From NCBI GenBank assembly GCA_019009955.1, contig CM032229.1:124001-188000 (forward strand): a stretch of 64,000 nucleotides of DNA, given 5' to 3'. Below, one piece after another: positions 23,570 to 35,173 of the stretch. Numbering within the stretch: the first letter of the stretch is position 1; each line of letters starts with the position of its first letter. The position numbers and the translations under genes were made by a program. The notes below the pieces were generated by a model. That model was not told the DNA's origin. It made no database searches and saw nothing but the letters and a program-made list of their open reading frames with translations. This DNA is from Riptortus pedestris (Eukaryota > Arthropoda > Insecta > Hemiptera > Alydidae).

Positions 23570-23880
23570 GCAATAAAACTCCTCCAGTTTCAAGTATAAT
23601 TTTTCCAGTTCTAATGTTAATAATTTCTTTTCTACATTTGTTTCATTTGCATTTATCTTGAGTTTTAACTGATGAGAGGGCATCCATTAGGACTTGCAGC
23701 ATTCTATTCTTGGGACATTGCCACCAACCCAATTTTGGAATCCGTGTACCTTCAGATCTCCCTTTCATTTGCGTTATTGCCCCTTGAGTGAGAGGAAGAG
23801 AGAGAGCATGGGGCCACCAGTATAGCCTTGCCTCTTCCTCGCCTCCCCTAACTACTAATCTACCGTCATGAGCATATTAA
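23570..23880 (-). pseudogene. Decayed LINE RT fragment
   Basis: The minus strand contains LYWWPHALSLPLTQGA (an RT motif-B-like segment) and, further down, MLQVLMDALSSVKTQ, resembling the segment after FADD in the 19955 fragment. Stops and frameshifts throughout. Weaker than the other RT calls. Confidence 0.35.
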
Positions 23881-24497
23881 TACAAACGCTCTCTGCGTAT
23901 ACTCTCTAAGCCATTCAATAACTCCAAACGCCCGACACACGGCTGCAATAACACGCTGTTCATCTCATTTCACCCTCTATTCTCTATTTAAAATAGAATT
24001 CAAATGTAAGCTGGGTGTGAAATGTTTATTAAAGTGAAAATCTGAATAGTAGAAGTCGGGGTATTACAAAAGACTGACCCCCCCCCCCCAAAAAAAAAGG
24101 AAATAAATCGAATAATATTCGACCTGTCAGAATTCATTCACTCATTAAATTCGAGTTCAAAGTCCAACGAGGGGAGAAGAGCTTGTTTAGAGGTCGGAAT
24201 TTTATAATGGCAATCATCTCAGTTATTATGAGCCAAAAAATGTCATATGATCAATGTTGTTAAACATTTAATGTTCTACAATTTTTGATTTATACATTTT
24301 TTGTAACTGGAATATAATGAGCAGTTAATTTTAGTTTATAGTTTTCATCCTTGAATAAAGCCCCAAATGTACACAACAAGTAATTAGTGTAGAAGTATTG
24401 TCCAATGTGTGAATCGATTAGAATTGTAGCTCACCTTGATAAACTATCACGGGAAAGCAAACTTCAATTGTATTTTGAGTTTTTAATGCAAATAACA

Positions 24498-24937
24498 TAT
24501 TTTTATTTTTTTTTGTTTTTTTTATCCGAGATCCAGTGGGAGTTAGATGAGGGTTGGGAGACAGAGTGACCTGTCGTGGCTGTCCCAACAGTTCCCCTTC
24601 TACTGAACACTCTGATGTTCTATTTTAAGGAGGTGTTGGGAGTTGGTATGGGGGTAATAGAACTGGGTTGTGGGTTACTCGGCAACTGCAAGTACCGGGT
24701 GGGTTGTGAGGATAGGAGAAAACGAAAGAAGAGAGGATAGGGTTAGTAGGAGAGGAGGTAAGAAAGAAGAGAAGAATGACTTAAAGATAAAAGTTTAAAC
24801 CTAACCTAAGAGTAAGACACCGCAGGCTAGTCAATAAGTACAAAGCGGTCGGTGTGAGCGAAGGAAGGAAGGAAGGCGCCGAATGTAAATCTAAACTAAT
24901 CTAACTAAACCTAAATAATCTAACTTAATAATAAAAT
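24498..24937 (-). mobile_element. 5'-truncated LINE 3' end with 12-bp target duplication
   Basis: Flanked by the exact direct repeat ATGCAAATAACA (24486-24497 and 24938-24949). On the minus strand it ends in an A-rich tail (24501-24533 on plus as T) and contains gttcagtagaaggggaactg at about 24586-24605. It also contains acaacccacccggtac, matching caacccacccggtatg in the LINE at 41190-41205. This is a retrotransposed, 5'-truncated copy of the same family. Confidence 0.8.
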
Positions 24938-24949
24938 ATGCAAATAACA

Positions 24950-25396
24950 GGTTGCACGAAGAGCAAAGTATATAACCACCCCATTCTTGCAATCTGACCT
25001 TATGAACGACAAAACATTCGTCCAATAGGCATCCAACGCTTCTCATTTAAAACTATAATATTACTGGAAAAACTTTAATAAAAGGAAATAAAAAGATGAT
25101 AAATAAAATAATAGGATGATAAAGTAATTGCATTATTCCAGTTTATATATTCCAAGCCATTCGCCAATAACGCGGTAATTCAAATCGCCTAATTGCCACT
25201 TTTTACATCACCCTTTGTGGCTGCGTAAACTAAGCTGTTTTCCCACGGGCTAATGTAGTAAAAAGATGTTTGCTAAGTTTTTCGTATGGAGTGTATTGTT
25301 TTACGGGAGCAAAAGTTGGACTCTCCACAGAAGGGAATATCATAGATTGGACGCCATGGGAATTAGACGTTTTAATGGTTTTTATGTGAAAGCAAA
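24950..25396. other. No gene; family B 5' end remnant
   Basis: A partial family B 5' end is at 25212-25248 (gtggctgcgtaaactaagct, then gttttcccacg). Otherwise unassigned. Confidence 0.35.
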
Positions 25397-25410
25397 AGTC
25401 TTATTAAGGC

Positions 25411-25678
25411 AATTCAAAATAAAGGGTTAGAACCACCAATACAAATAATACTGTTGTCATAGCTGTCGGTGGAGACCGTCGTCACTGATGGTCGAGTACA
25501 GCTGGCACTGTGCTGTAGATGCGATGGCACCATCTTCATTGTCTGGCAAAAGTGTTTTTTTTTTGTCAGTACAAATTTTTGACGGGCTTGAAGATGATGC
25601 CATTGCATCTATAGCATAATGCCAGCTGTACTCTACCATCAGCCAGTGACGACGGTCTCCACCGACAGCTATGACTAT
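25411..25678. mobile_element. Fold-back (inverted-repeat) insertion with direct-repeat flanks
   Basis: Arms 25456-25538 and 25589-25675 are inverted repeats of about 85 bp that match closely (gtcatagctgtcggtggaga on the left; its complement ends at 25675), separated by about 50 bp. The whole is flanked by the direct repeat agtcttattaaggc at 25397-25410 and 25679-25692. Structure suggests a MITE/fold-back transposon or a long-hairpin transcript locus. No coding capacity. Confidence 0.6.
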
Positions 25679-25699
25679 AGTCTTATTAAGGCCTTGGAA

Positions 25700-28600
25700 T
25701 AAAGGAGGATGAAACTTCTTGAGCATTGCATTATTTTATCAGAAATATATTTGAAGGTATTTTCTAGGGCATAGGGGAAGAGGGAGACTTAGAATATCCT
25801 ACTTTGAAGACATCTTCTGGATTTGGGTGATTATAGTAATAGGAAAAGAGTAGCTTCTGAAAGAACACAATGCATTCTGTCCTTTCAAAAGCTACACTTT
25901 TTTTATTAACATAATTTAATTGCAACCATTATTCATTAAAGTAAAATTCTTGCCCCATTACAATCGTGCCAACTACAAGGCTTAGCCTCTAGTACGAAAA
26001 TATAATGAAAATTATAAATTAGAAAATAAATAAAGGTTCTAACAATTGTTAGTCAATACATTATTTCGCGCATGCATAATGAAATATAATGATATTTTAC
26101 AAGTTTTTTCTAAGGGTTTTTTTCCACTGATTTACTTCTCTTAGGTTAAATCATTACTATTTTATCGGTTACCAATTTATGAATGGCATATATCCATAAA
26201 TATTCTAAAGTTGAAATTTAAACAATTATGAAGTTGAAAGGGACAATCATCGGTTTCTTTAGCCATTGGTGTGTGTGTTTTTAATTTGTTTGTCTTTAGA
26301 GGAAAAAGGGGGTTCCGGAACGTGGGCTCTGATACTTTGATCCTCTGCGAAAGCTCCACTTTTGAATAGCAATAAGGAAAAGATATAAAGGCTTGCCAAA
26401 GAAATCTAACTTTATCGTTGTTGAGAAAGGATAAAACTTAGTTACTCATACTAAATTACTTCCTACCTAAAGGCGAGTCTATCTTCAAAAGGAAGATTAG
26501 CCAAAGAGAAGGAGACCTTCCTCTTGCCTTGCTTAAAGGCAAACTTAATGATTTTCCTAAAGTAATTTAAGATTCTTTCTCAATTAGTAACCTAATACTG
26601 CAGAGGGTGTGAGTGAGTGGGTGCTATTCAGTTATATGAATGATTACGATCATGTAAACAGCGATACATGATTTACTTATTTAGGTTATAATTATGATGC
26701 TACATCTCAAATGTCTTCAGATCTTCAGCAATCTCAACTGCTAGGCGGATCATGCCTATCTAAGGAAATATACTAGTTTCCCGTTGCTTTCTGCATCAGA
26801 CCAACCAACAATAACGTCAGCAGGGAAATCACTCGAGCTTAAAGTTGATAGACAGCCATCCCTCCGTAACCTGTATCATGGATTAGCAGACTAATGACTG
26901 GTCATTCAGTGAAAATTATACATTTATAATTGACAAGTTAATTATACCATCAAAGTTTGCTTCACTTTCCCAGAAAACAAAACAGCCCGTAACTCCTTCA
27001 GATTCAAACATATCGAGTCGGGATTTTTGGGGCCTTACTTTCCATATGAGGAGGCAGAGAGTAGGCCTTTCCGGTAATAGTTCTAATCCCTTGCAGTTAG
27101 TACATGAAGACCAGAACAACCAACACCTCAAGCAGTCTTTGGTCATGTTCATTCCGATCCTGGCAACAGTAAGACAATGCTCCCACCCTAGCCTTCTAAT
27201 GGAAGCCAACCATACACATGCATATGCCATTTATATGCCTAAATATGTTGGAATTGAATCTTATCCAAGGCAGTTGGTATCTCCCATATGCGATTACCTA
27301 TCTCCCAAAGGGATTGGAAAATTTTTTAAATGAATTTGAAAAAGAAACATGGAAGTACCTATCACCTCACCAAAAAACTGGCTCAATCCTTCAATATGAA
27401 GACCACCATAAATAACCTTAACATATCGAGGTGGAGTTGTTCGTGATACTTTTCTACACATTTTGCACTCTATAGAATTATAGTTCATCATTTTAATGTA
27501 TCGATGTTATCAGCTGATTGGTGATGATCGTCTCCATTTTGTCAGTCTTGACGTGACCGCTGAGGTGCTATGGTCGAAATTTTATCTTTTTATAATAAGT
27601 GTATTACTCTTGAAGAGGCGTCATAGAAAAAGCGAAACATGTAGAATAATAATAAATCAGTAGAAGATATTCCAGGTGTTTCTCATCGAATAACCTTCCG
27701 CCTTTTCCCCTTCAATGTGTGTGCGTTCCATTGTAACTGCATAAAATACAGAAGATCCTTTATTGGTTGTGTGTGCCAACCGTTCAGGTATAATTTATTT
27801 TAATAATGAGGCCTGTTTAGTTTGGTTTCATGAAATTGGATTACATAATTACATTAATTTGCCTATGACGTGTCTACTCTAAAATTTGGAGAGTATTATA
27901 TCCCATTCAATTTGTCATCTCTAGGTTTAGAAAAAAATCATTATTAATTATAATTTAGTGTGATCTAAATAATGATGGGTCAATTTAGATATATTATAAA
28001 CGTTGCAGTGGTACAAATGGCCATTTAAGGTGGACAAAAGTCGCATCAATGATTTGCCACTAGGAATGTTTGTCGAAAGATGAAAATGCTGCTATAAATA
28101 TGTAATTATTTGTCTTATTATGGAAGTAGTTGTTAATTTAAAAAATAATAATTTAAAACTATATATAAATATGATGGTTGTTGCTAACGAATCTAAGATA
28201 ATGGACAACTAGTCTTCATCTCCAATCCTACCTTTCTTCAAACATTCTCCAATCTTTTTCTACTCTTGATTAATAAATAAAAACTCTTACATCCGTAATT
28301 ATAAAAGTTGTAAAATTTAGGTATTCCAAGCTAAAATATCTTCATATGCCCACCAAACCAACTTATAGATAAATATCCTCAACTATAGCCAGATATTTCT
28401 CTCATTATCGAACTTGGTCTACAAATTCATATGAAATGCAAAAATCCGAGTTTGGCAACGATGAAAAGAAACGTTAACAGACAATTGTATAAATAGAAAC
28501 AGTTATATTGTGTAGAATTATACGCAGATGGGAAATATAGAGGTTCCTCATCCAACAACCTACCCAACGATAAAACCAATCAAGAGCATAATTTTTAGAG

Positions 28601-28990
28601 AAGCATTCTTCCAAAGCTCGTACTCCGAAAAGGCTGGCCAGTGGTAATGGTTTCCCATTTGGAGTGAACTAACTACAACATTTATTCAAATCCTGTATTT
28701 ACAATTGAAATAATAAGGGAAGATATTACATATTAAGCATCGATTATACAATGGCGAGAAGTAAGTCAGATAGCAATCTCATTTCCTTTATCAATATTAA
28801 ATATTCTAATGCTCCTCTGCCACAAGAGTTCGGTTAACTGGTCGAATATACATTAATTAAACCAATAAATATGAAACGGATTCAACTTTTATTGAAACTT
28901 TCTAGTTCCCAAATAAAGACTACTCAAAATGGAAACTGAGGCAGGCAATGGCAAAATCCGGGGATTAGTGGAAAGTTTGGCTTCTCAAGC
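25700..28990. other. No gene supported
   Basis: AT-rich unassigned sequence. Overlapping ORFs on both strands at 26916-27333 (about 100 codons each) have no recognised motif. A stretch at 27590-27640 (gaagaggcgtcatagaaaaa, then gcgaaacatgtagaat) resembles the 3' tails of some retroelements, but no RT is present. Confidence 0.3.
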
Positions 28991-28996
28991 AAGAAA

Positions 28997-29378
28997 AAGT
29001 CCGTCACGCAGGGGCTGCGTAAACTAAGCAGATTTCCTATGTGAAGTTTAGCAATAGAGAAATCTGCATACTGGTAACACAACAGATATTTTGAATTTTC
29101 GAAAATCCTCCCCTCTAAACCCCCCCTCCCACTGGTCCGATTTCAGCCATTAACGAACTTGATCTTTATTTTTGCATAAAACGTTTAAATATCGAGTTTG
29201 GTAACGATCAAACGAAAATTGCGACCGCTAGAGCGTTAACAGACAAATATATATATAATTTTGAACGGACCTCATTTTCGTCATCTCCTGGGATCGATGG
29301 ACATTTGAAGAAATTTTTCGAAACTCGCGTCATGAGTACGACCTCAATAGCTGATTTCCCTTAAGGGAAATCTGCTAA
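28997..29378 (+). mobile_element. Family B element (HINE/Helentron-like), compact copy
   Basis: Compact, well-preserved copy. It has aagtccgtcacgcaggggct at 28997, then actaagcagatttcc. The interior includes gtccgatttcagccattaac and tgcgaccgctagagcgttaa, then a short (TA)n. The 3' module (gaacggacctcattttcgtc; gacatttgaagaaatttttc; cgcgtcatgagtacgacctc) ends in gatttcccttaagggaaatc plus tgct at 29353-29376. The two ends share agcagatttccc in inverted orientation, like the subterminal inverted repeats of Helentron-derived HINEs. No ORF. Confidence 0.6.
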
Positions 29379-29449
29379 AAGCCAGTAATAAATAGAGGAT
29401 AATTAAAAATTTTCGAAACTCCATCATAACTCGTAGGTGAGGTACGTTT

Positions 29450-29456
<7 letters not shown>

Positions 29457-29506
<50 letters not shown>

Positions 29507-29528
29507 GATATATATATATATATATAGA
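29457..29528. repeat. (TA)n microsatellite
   Basis: TA repeats with GATA interruptions at the right end, leading into the 32-bp inverted repeat. Confidence 0.9.
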
Positions 29529-29533
29529 TAGAT

Positions 29534-29611
29534 AGAAAACTTGCGATCGCTAGGCCGTTAACAGATATATATATATTTGTCTGTTAACGGCCTAGCGATC
29601 GCAAGTTTTCT
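29534..29611. repeat. Perfect 32-bp inverted repeat around TA spacer
   Basis: 29534-29565 (agaaaacttgcgatcgctag, then gccgttaacaga) is exactly complementary to 29580-29611, with a 14-base AT spacer. Both arms derive from the family B interior preceding its TA tract, so this is a head-to-head junction of two copies. Confidence 0.9.
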
Positions 29612-29888
29612 TTAATTGTTATCTAACTCGATATTTAATCGTTTTATGCAAAAAGAAAGAATAAGTTCGTTAATGGCAAATATTGTTATAAACATATTTT
29701 CTCTATCATGAATATTAACTAGGATACTTTTAAGTTTTCATCCTTTTTAAACCGCCACTCCTACTCATGCCATATTAACCTGAAATACCGCGAACCACTT
29801 TAGTCTAAGCTTATATACCAAAAATTGTTTTCAAGAAACCTTTATTGCCGTGGGGTACATGCAAATGAAAATATTTATTTCATCTATG

Positions 29889-30124
29889 TGGGGCTCAGGT
29901 TAGCCATGCAAGTTAAAGCGTTGACCTTTACCTCACATGGTAAACCTAGAGTGGCGAGTTCGATTCTCGCCAGGGCAAAGGATATTATTTAGTAACGAAA
30001 TTCATTAAATAAGATCCTAAAATCCCACCCTGGCTAGAAAAGGGTGGTAACCTGTAGATAACCCGTCCCAATTAGCCTAAGTTGCAAAAAGTGGACGTTA
30101 ATATAAATAATAATAATAATAATA
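29889..30124 (+). mobile_element. tRNA-derived SINE, family C, full length
   Basis: 236 bp between exact 12-bp duplications ATTTCATCTATG (29877-29888 and 30125-30136). The head resembles a tRNA with a long variable arm: D-arm/A-box-like tagccatgcaagttaaagcg and T-arm/B-box gcgagttcgattctcgcc. The body has the shared block ctagaaaagggtggtaacct then gtagataacccgtcccaatt, and the tail is TAATAATAATAAT. This is the reference copy for seven in the window. Confidence 0.85.
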
Positions 30125-30136
30125 ATTTCATCTATG

Positions 30137-30987
30137 CTATAGTTAATATTTAAACTTTGCTGTCTACACTGAAGATGATATTTGTTAATGGCTGAAATAG
30201 AGAATTACTCCATCACCGGTCAGTGGGGCCCTTCCATTCCTCGCCGCTGATTCTGTTTCAATTTATGACTTTAACGAGCTTATGGAACTAGACGTGAATC
30301 ATTTTACAACTCGGGCATTTTAAGTTTTAAAGAGTGAAGTGAGTTTTCTTCAGGCGATCCGAAACAAACAAGTTTTGGTTTGGGGAGAATCTCGTTTCAA
30401 AACCAAAGTATATGGTTTGCAGAATTGTTTCAAAGCTTCATCAAAATAGGATGGCATTGATCTCACTACTATTTAGAAAACGAATAATTTCGAAGGAGAA
30501 ATGGTGGAAGGCCAAATATCAGTGGAAGATGACTCATTTATTTTTCCTCCACAAGTTTCGCGTCGTCAATGATGCCTCTTCAGGAGTAATACACTTATCA
30601 TAAAAAGATGGAATCGTCAAAACTTATAAAAATGGAGATGTACCACTCCAATCAGCTGACAATATCGATATATTAAAATGCTGAACAGTCTAAAAATCGA
30701 TTACATAAAAAAAGTCCGAGTATTGAAAAATTGATTCCAGAAGACGCATAGCAACATCTACGACTAATAGACTTGCGGTATATTTAAATAGTTTATAAAC
30801 ATTCTAAGTGAATTCCATACCCCAGTTTTCTTGTTCATCTTAGATTTCTTGTTTGGTATAGCAGATTCCCTTAGAGGAAATCAACTTTTGAGGTTCTACT
30901 CATGATGGGATATTCGAAACATTTCTTCAAAGGTACTCCTCCCTCCATACTCCCTGGAGATAACGAAAAGGAGGCCCGTTCGAAATT
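30137..30987. other. No gene; family B-like decay
   Basis: A reversed hairpin-like segment at about 30857-30882 (tagcagattcccttagagga). The ORF at 30412-30603 has no recognised motif and I do not support it as a gene. Confidence 0.3.
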
Positions 30988-31144
30988 ATCAAACAGACAA
31001 ATATATATAGATATAGATAATTTTGAACGGACCTCATTTTCGTCATCTCCTGGGTAGGATCGATGGACATTTGAAGAAATTTTTCGAAACTCGCGTCATG
31101 AGTACGACCTCAATAGCTGATTTTCCTTAGGGGAAATCTGCTAA
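30988..31144 (+). mobile_element. Family B 3' module
   Basis: Retains acagacaaatatatata, gaacggacctcattttcgtc, gggtaggatcgatggacatt and the terminal hairpin ctgattttccttaggggaaa then tctgctaa. The 5' part is missing or heavily decayed. Confidence 0.6.
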
Positions 31145-31980
31145 AAGGATGCAGAGAACGTGCTGAGAAATATTTTGGAGACGATTGGAGGAATATTGAA
31201 TTGTAATTACCCAATAATGTTATTGATAGAAGCAGAAGAGTGGGAAGATGCACAGTGCAGTCAGCCACACAAATCTGAAAATATCTCAGTTCTACATTTT
31301 TTAGTGAAATAGATGTGTTACTATTATAATACCGCATCTCTTCTGCAAGTGCGTTGTATTCTTAAAATAACATTTATTATTGACTCGTGAATAATCCAGT
31401 AGACAGCTGGAGTCAATCTTGATCCACGACCTAGTGACACATTGAACTATTTCCCACATTTATTCTTCTTAAATTTTCATGTAGGTCAATAAAATCTGTT
31501 TTATCTATTGGATATGTGACCTCCAAGTCAAATTTTAAATATGCACTCAACAATGTCTCCTATTAACTCGGAGTTTAGCTGTAGTCGGTTCTACTGGATG
31601 AGCATGTTTTTGGAGAATCACCTCTTACTCAGGAACAGCTTTACTGATAATCTTCAAAGGACTAATGTACACCGACAATGTTGCCACAAGCTTTGAGTTC
31701 ATTCTAAGAAATTATTTTAGTCGAGGAAAAACTTAATCGCCGATAGTTGAGCGAATTCAAACAGGAGGAAAGTAGCTTATTGGCAGAGTACTTTCGCTCT
31801 GCTTGTAGAACCGGCGACTGATTGTGTGTTCCGAGAACTTAACCCTTTGTTGAAGCTGATTTGTTTTCGACGTGACGTCATCTCCAGGCCCCTCCTTTTC
31901 CTCCAGGCAAACACCGCGAATTTTCTTCGTAATAAGCCCCTTTCAAGGCATACAAACATAGTCGTCACATTTGTTAACAC
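31145..31980 (-). pseudogene. Degenerate coding-like relic, unknown protein
   Basis: Several minus-strand stretches look protein-like but switch frame. 31680-31570 contains VYISPLKIISKAVPE, then one stop, then KHAHPVEPTTAKLRVN. 31560-31440 contains YLKFDLEVTYPIDKTDFIDL, then HENLRRINVG. 31337-31150 is open for about 60 codons (VELRYFQICVADCTVHLPTL). The left edge is cut by a family B 3' end. I do not recognise the family; the TDFIDL segment recalls the start of some virus- or Polinton-like capsid proteins, but the match is too short to rely on. Could also be chance openness. Confidence 0.3.
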
Positions 31981-31999
31981 ACAGTTCTCAAGTGAACAG

Positions 32000-32670
32000 T
32001 AATCGAAAAGTTTTAAATACGGAAAGATATCAGAAAATTGACGCCTTAATTCATAATGTGGTTATAATATTTGACAATACAATTTTAGCAGATTTCCTTT
32101 AAAGCTTCGAGGTTTGAGCCGTTCCCTCAGCCGTTGAGGGTTTACTTTTAATGCGATTTTCAAAAAATGTCTTCAAATATCCGTCCATCTTACGCACTAG
32201 ATAGCAACTATTCCATATGACAGGGGCTAAGTAAATTTAGCATATTTCCTTTAGAATTGTCTCAGATGAATGAGAGACTAAGGTGACTATCACATTTGAC
32301 ACAGTATGTAGCATCCTTGACGCGAGCCTATTGCTTCATTTGATGTCTTCATGTTTGTTCACAAGGATTCCCACGACAAGGGTTCTTTGAATTCATATAC
32401 TCTCCTCTAAACATCCTCCACCGAGTGAAAATTTTGCTCCATATTTCTCTTTTCTTTTGAGGTCGTGTCCGCAATACACTATTCTACATCTCTCAAATGC
32501 CCTCCAAAGAAGATTCTGAAAAATGAGGTCTGTTTTTGATTAATTTGTAGAGAAATGAATCTCATGTAATAGTAAATATCGAGCTCGCTAACGGCCCAAA
32601 TTTGTGGATGATTGGAGTTTATAGAGGAATCAAATCCATGCTTGTAAATACATCCGTTATTAATTTGTGA
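32000..32670. other. No gene recognised
   Basis: Unassigned AT-rich sequence with one hairpin-like family B remnant at about 32089-32110 (tagcagatttcctttaaagc). Confidence 0.3.
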
Positions 32671-32674
32671 CTAG

Positions 32675-32985
32675 TCTTGCTGATAAAATAGTGTCCTTCC
32701 ATTAAAATCATCACTATTCTTGCTGATAAAATAATGTTTTTCGATTGAAATATGTGAACAGTCTTGCTGATAAAATAATCTTTTTGAAATATGTGACTAG
32801 TATTAATATGATTATATATTAACGTCGACATTGTGCTACTAAGGCTAATTGGGACGGGTTATCTACAGGTTGCCAACCATTTCTAGCCAGGGCGAGACAA
32901 AGGATTTTAAGGGTGTGACTAGTCTAACTGATAATATAATATCGTTCGATTGAAATATCTGATTAGGCTTACTGGTAATATAATG
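32675..32985. repeat. Imperfect minisatellite, ~50-bp units, split by a SINE
   Basis: Units built on gtcttgctgataaaataatg and gattgaaatatgtgac recur about five times. The array is split by a reverse SINE fragment at 32820-32915 and resumes at gtgactagtctaactgataa. Confidence 0.6.
32820..32915 (-). mobile_element. SINE family C, 3' fragment
   Basis: Reverse complement of the SINE 3' half: ggctaattgggacgggttat, then ctacaggttgccaacc and tctagccagggcga. Inserted inside the minisatellite. Confidence 0.65.
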
Positions 32986-34560
32986 GCCTTGTTGTTCAAT
33001 ATATTTCTGCTTTGAAAGTTTTTAGTGATTATCACATTCAGCTATAAATCATTGAATATCTAATTCTTAGCTCAAATTCCTAAATCGTGTCCTGAAGACA
33101 TGAATACACCCTTTCAGAGCTATTTATCACTTAAAGCCTGTTGCGGGACACATGTTCGTTTTGAATACGCACAAGTTGCAAAAATAGTGTGTTTTCTAAT
33201 GTCCATAGAATTTAGAGAATATTATTTATATTTCATATCGAAGTTCTTAAACGGCTTATAATAAGATGAAAGTTATATAAAGTCAGATTATAGTGTCATT
33301 ATATTTAATTTGATGCGAGTAAAGAATTAAGAAGTTATTTTCGCGAAGATTTGCATGGTTGGTGTCGTTTTTTTCATTTTATTAACGTCACTATCTGCAC
33401 TCTAAACAAAAGTGTCGTATCGAATTAGCTGTTAGTCATCCTTTAGGATGGAAATAGAAATTCATAGAACAGAAGTTGTTGTATATTACATTTTCTGTCG
33501 ATTGAGGTTTTTTTATGTTTTCCGAACCCAGTACAGACTAAGGGTAATATCTTCAATTTATTGTTTTGGTCCCCCTAGAACCCCCCCCCCTATATTTAGG
33601 CTCATCCTAACCGTTTAAATTTTTTTATTTTTTTACCATGTTAATTTTAAATGTGTTATAATTAATTTTTTAAAAAAATTACGAAGTTATGGTTTTTGTT
33701 ATGTTGAATGATTAATGAGAAATATCTCTTACTGTCAATATACATCTTCCAAGAATCACAAAATAATATTCTTCATAATAGATTCATCATACCGAAACAA
33801 AATTATTTTTCTGAACCACATTTCGTCGTTTGACCATATTTCCTTTTTAGCCAGTCATACGTTAGCCCCTTAACGAGATATATCGTTTGAATCGGAGTTT
33901 TTTGTAAAGGAATGATACTGTGCTCCTCGGGAATTAATAAAAAACAGGCCAAACGTGAAGATATAAAATATAAAACTGGAAAAGTCCACCTCCTTTGATG
34001 ACGTCACCTTTGAACCACAAGGTGAAAGAAGACATCTGAAAAAAACCTAAGCATTACTTAAGCTTCCTCACTAATACAGGAGACTTGAATTTCTCCTTAA
34101 TGGCGCAAACAACCAGGTTTGTTTCCAAGTAACAAGACACAAAACCTTTCCAAGAGCCACAATATAAAAGGAAAAGATGTTGCTATTTTGTTTTACCTTC
34201 ACTTCCACTAAAAAAAAAAAAAAATTAAAACAGAGTCTCACCTCTGGATGTACTGATGAGACCAATAAAAATCATACATAAATACTTCTTAGCAAAGAAA
34301 TGGCTAATAAAACAACCCAAATGGGAATAATCTTTCGTGATCTGATCGTAAACATGCCAACGTTGGTTTACGTTCGTAGCAGATTATCTCAGTTAGTTAC
34401 TACTTAATATACAGCACAATGTGTGCATTCATTTTAAATAAAATTTGATGCCTTGTCACCTTTATAACCAAGTGCTATTTTTTTTTATTATTCGCATCCT
34501 TCCGGATATAAGATAATTATTATTTATACTGGGTTGACACTACTGATCTCATTCCACCAT
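32986..34560. other. No gene recognised
   Basis: Unassigned AT-rich sequence. The ORF at 34071-34265 (minus) has no motif. Possible family-unrelated C-run at 33581-33590. Confidence 0.3.
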
Positions 34561-34573
34561 ATATATATATATA

Positions 34574-35110
34574 TCTCAGATACCCGGCTTCGCACGGGAA
34601 TTCATTTGAGGCTTAACGGTGATGGTATATTTTTTGGCAAGGCTTTACTTTGTACAATATTTTGAGATTTACCCGACCCAGTGTTTAGGGTTTATACCCT
34701 ATATATGGCATTTCTTAATAATAAAATTAATTTTTTATGTAAGACTTCACTGTCCTCCATATTGTCATATTTCCCGCCTCCTGTGCATTATGCATAGATT
34801 TCAGTTATTAAAGACAAAATATTAACGTAGATTTGAATTAATTTTTCCAGGTACCTGATAGTTCAAATTGGAATGAATTGATGAGCATATCAATATTTCT
34901 ACGAAAATTACTTGCTCCACACATTGTTCCTGGAGAAATGTATAAAACAAAAGTTAATCTAAATAACAAAGTAAACAACTTTTGTTATGAGCATGTTTGT
35001 CGAAAAACAAATAGACAATGAAATATCGCGAATTTTTATTTCAGGACTCCCTTATAACCCCCACTCCCGTTCTAACCTAAACATTTAAATATAGCTTATT
35101 TTCTATTAAT
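34574..35110 (-). mobile_element. Non-autonomous Helitron, family A, 3' end fragment
   Basis: Plus-view ctcagatacccggcttcgca at 34574 is the Helitron 3' hairpin region next to (TA)n; the CTAG itself is missing. The 3' unit and one module follow, and the sequence ends near 35110 inside the module. Confidence 0.65.
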
Positions 35111-35173
35111 ACAGAAACAATAGAGTATAAAATCAATTTTTATAAATTGATGTGCACACAAAAGTATATAATA

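Noticed and set aside
26916..27333. Two overlapping ~100-codon ORFs on opposite strands
   Set aside because: No motif, no splice context, and each is likely the shadow of the other or chance.
27590..27660. Penelope-like 3' tail (gcgaaacatgtag motif)
   Set aside because: The resemblance is to a short, loosely defined motif and no RT or GIY-YIG sequence lies nearby.
29889..29975. Possible functional tRNA gene
   Set aside because: A tRNA-like A and B box are present, but the sequence is fused to a SINE body with target duplications and sibling copies; cloverleaf pairing is not convincing.
30412..30603. 63-codon plus ORF
   Set aside because: No motif and equally good open stretches in the other frames and strand.
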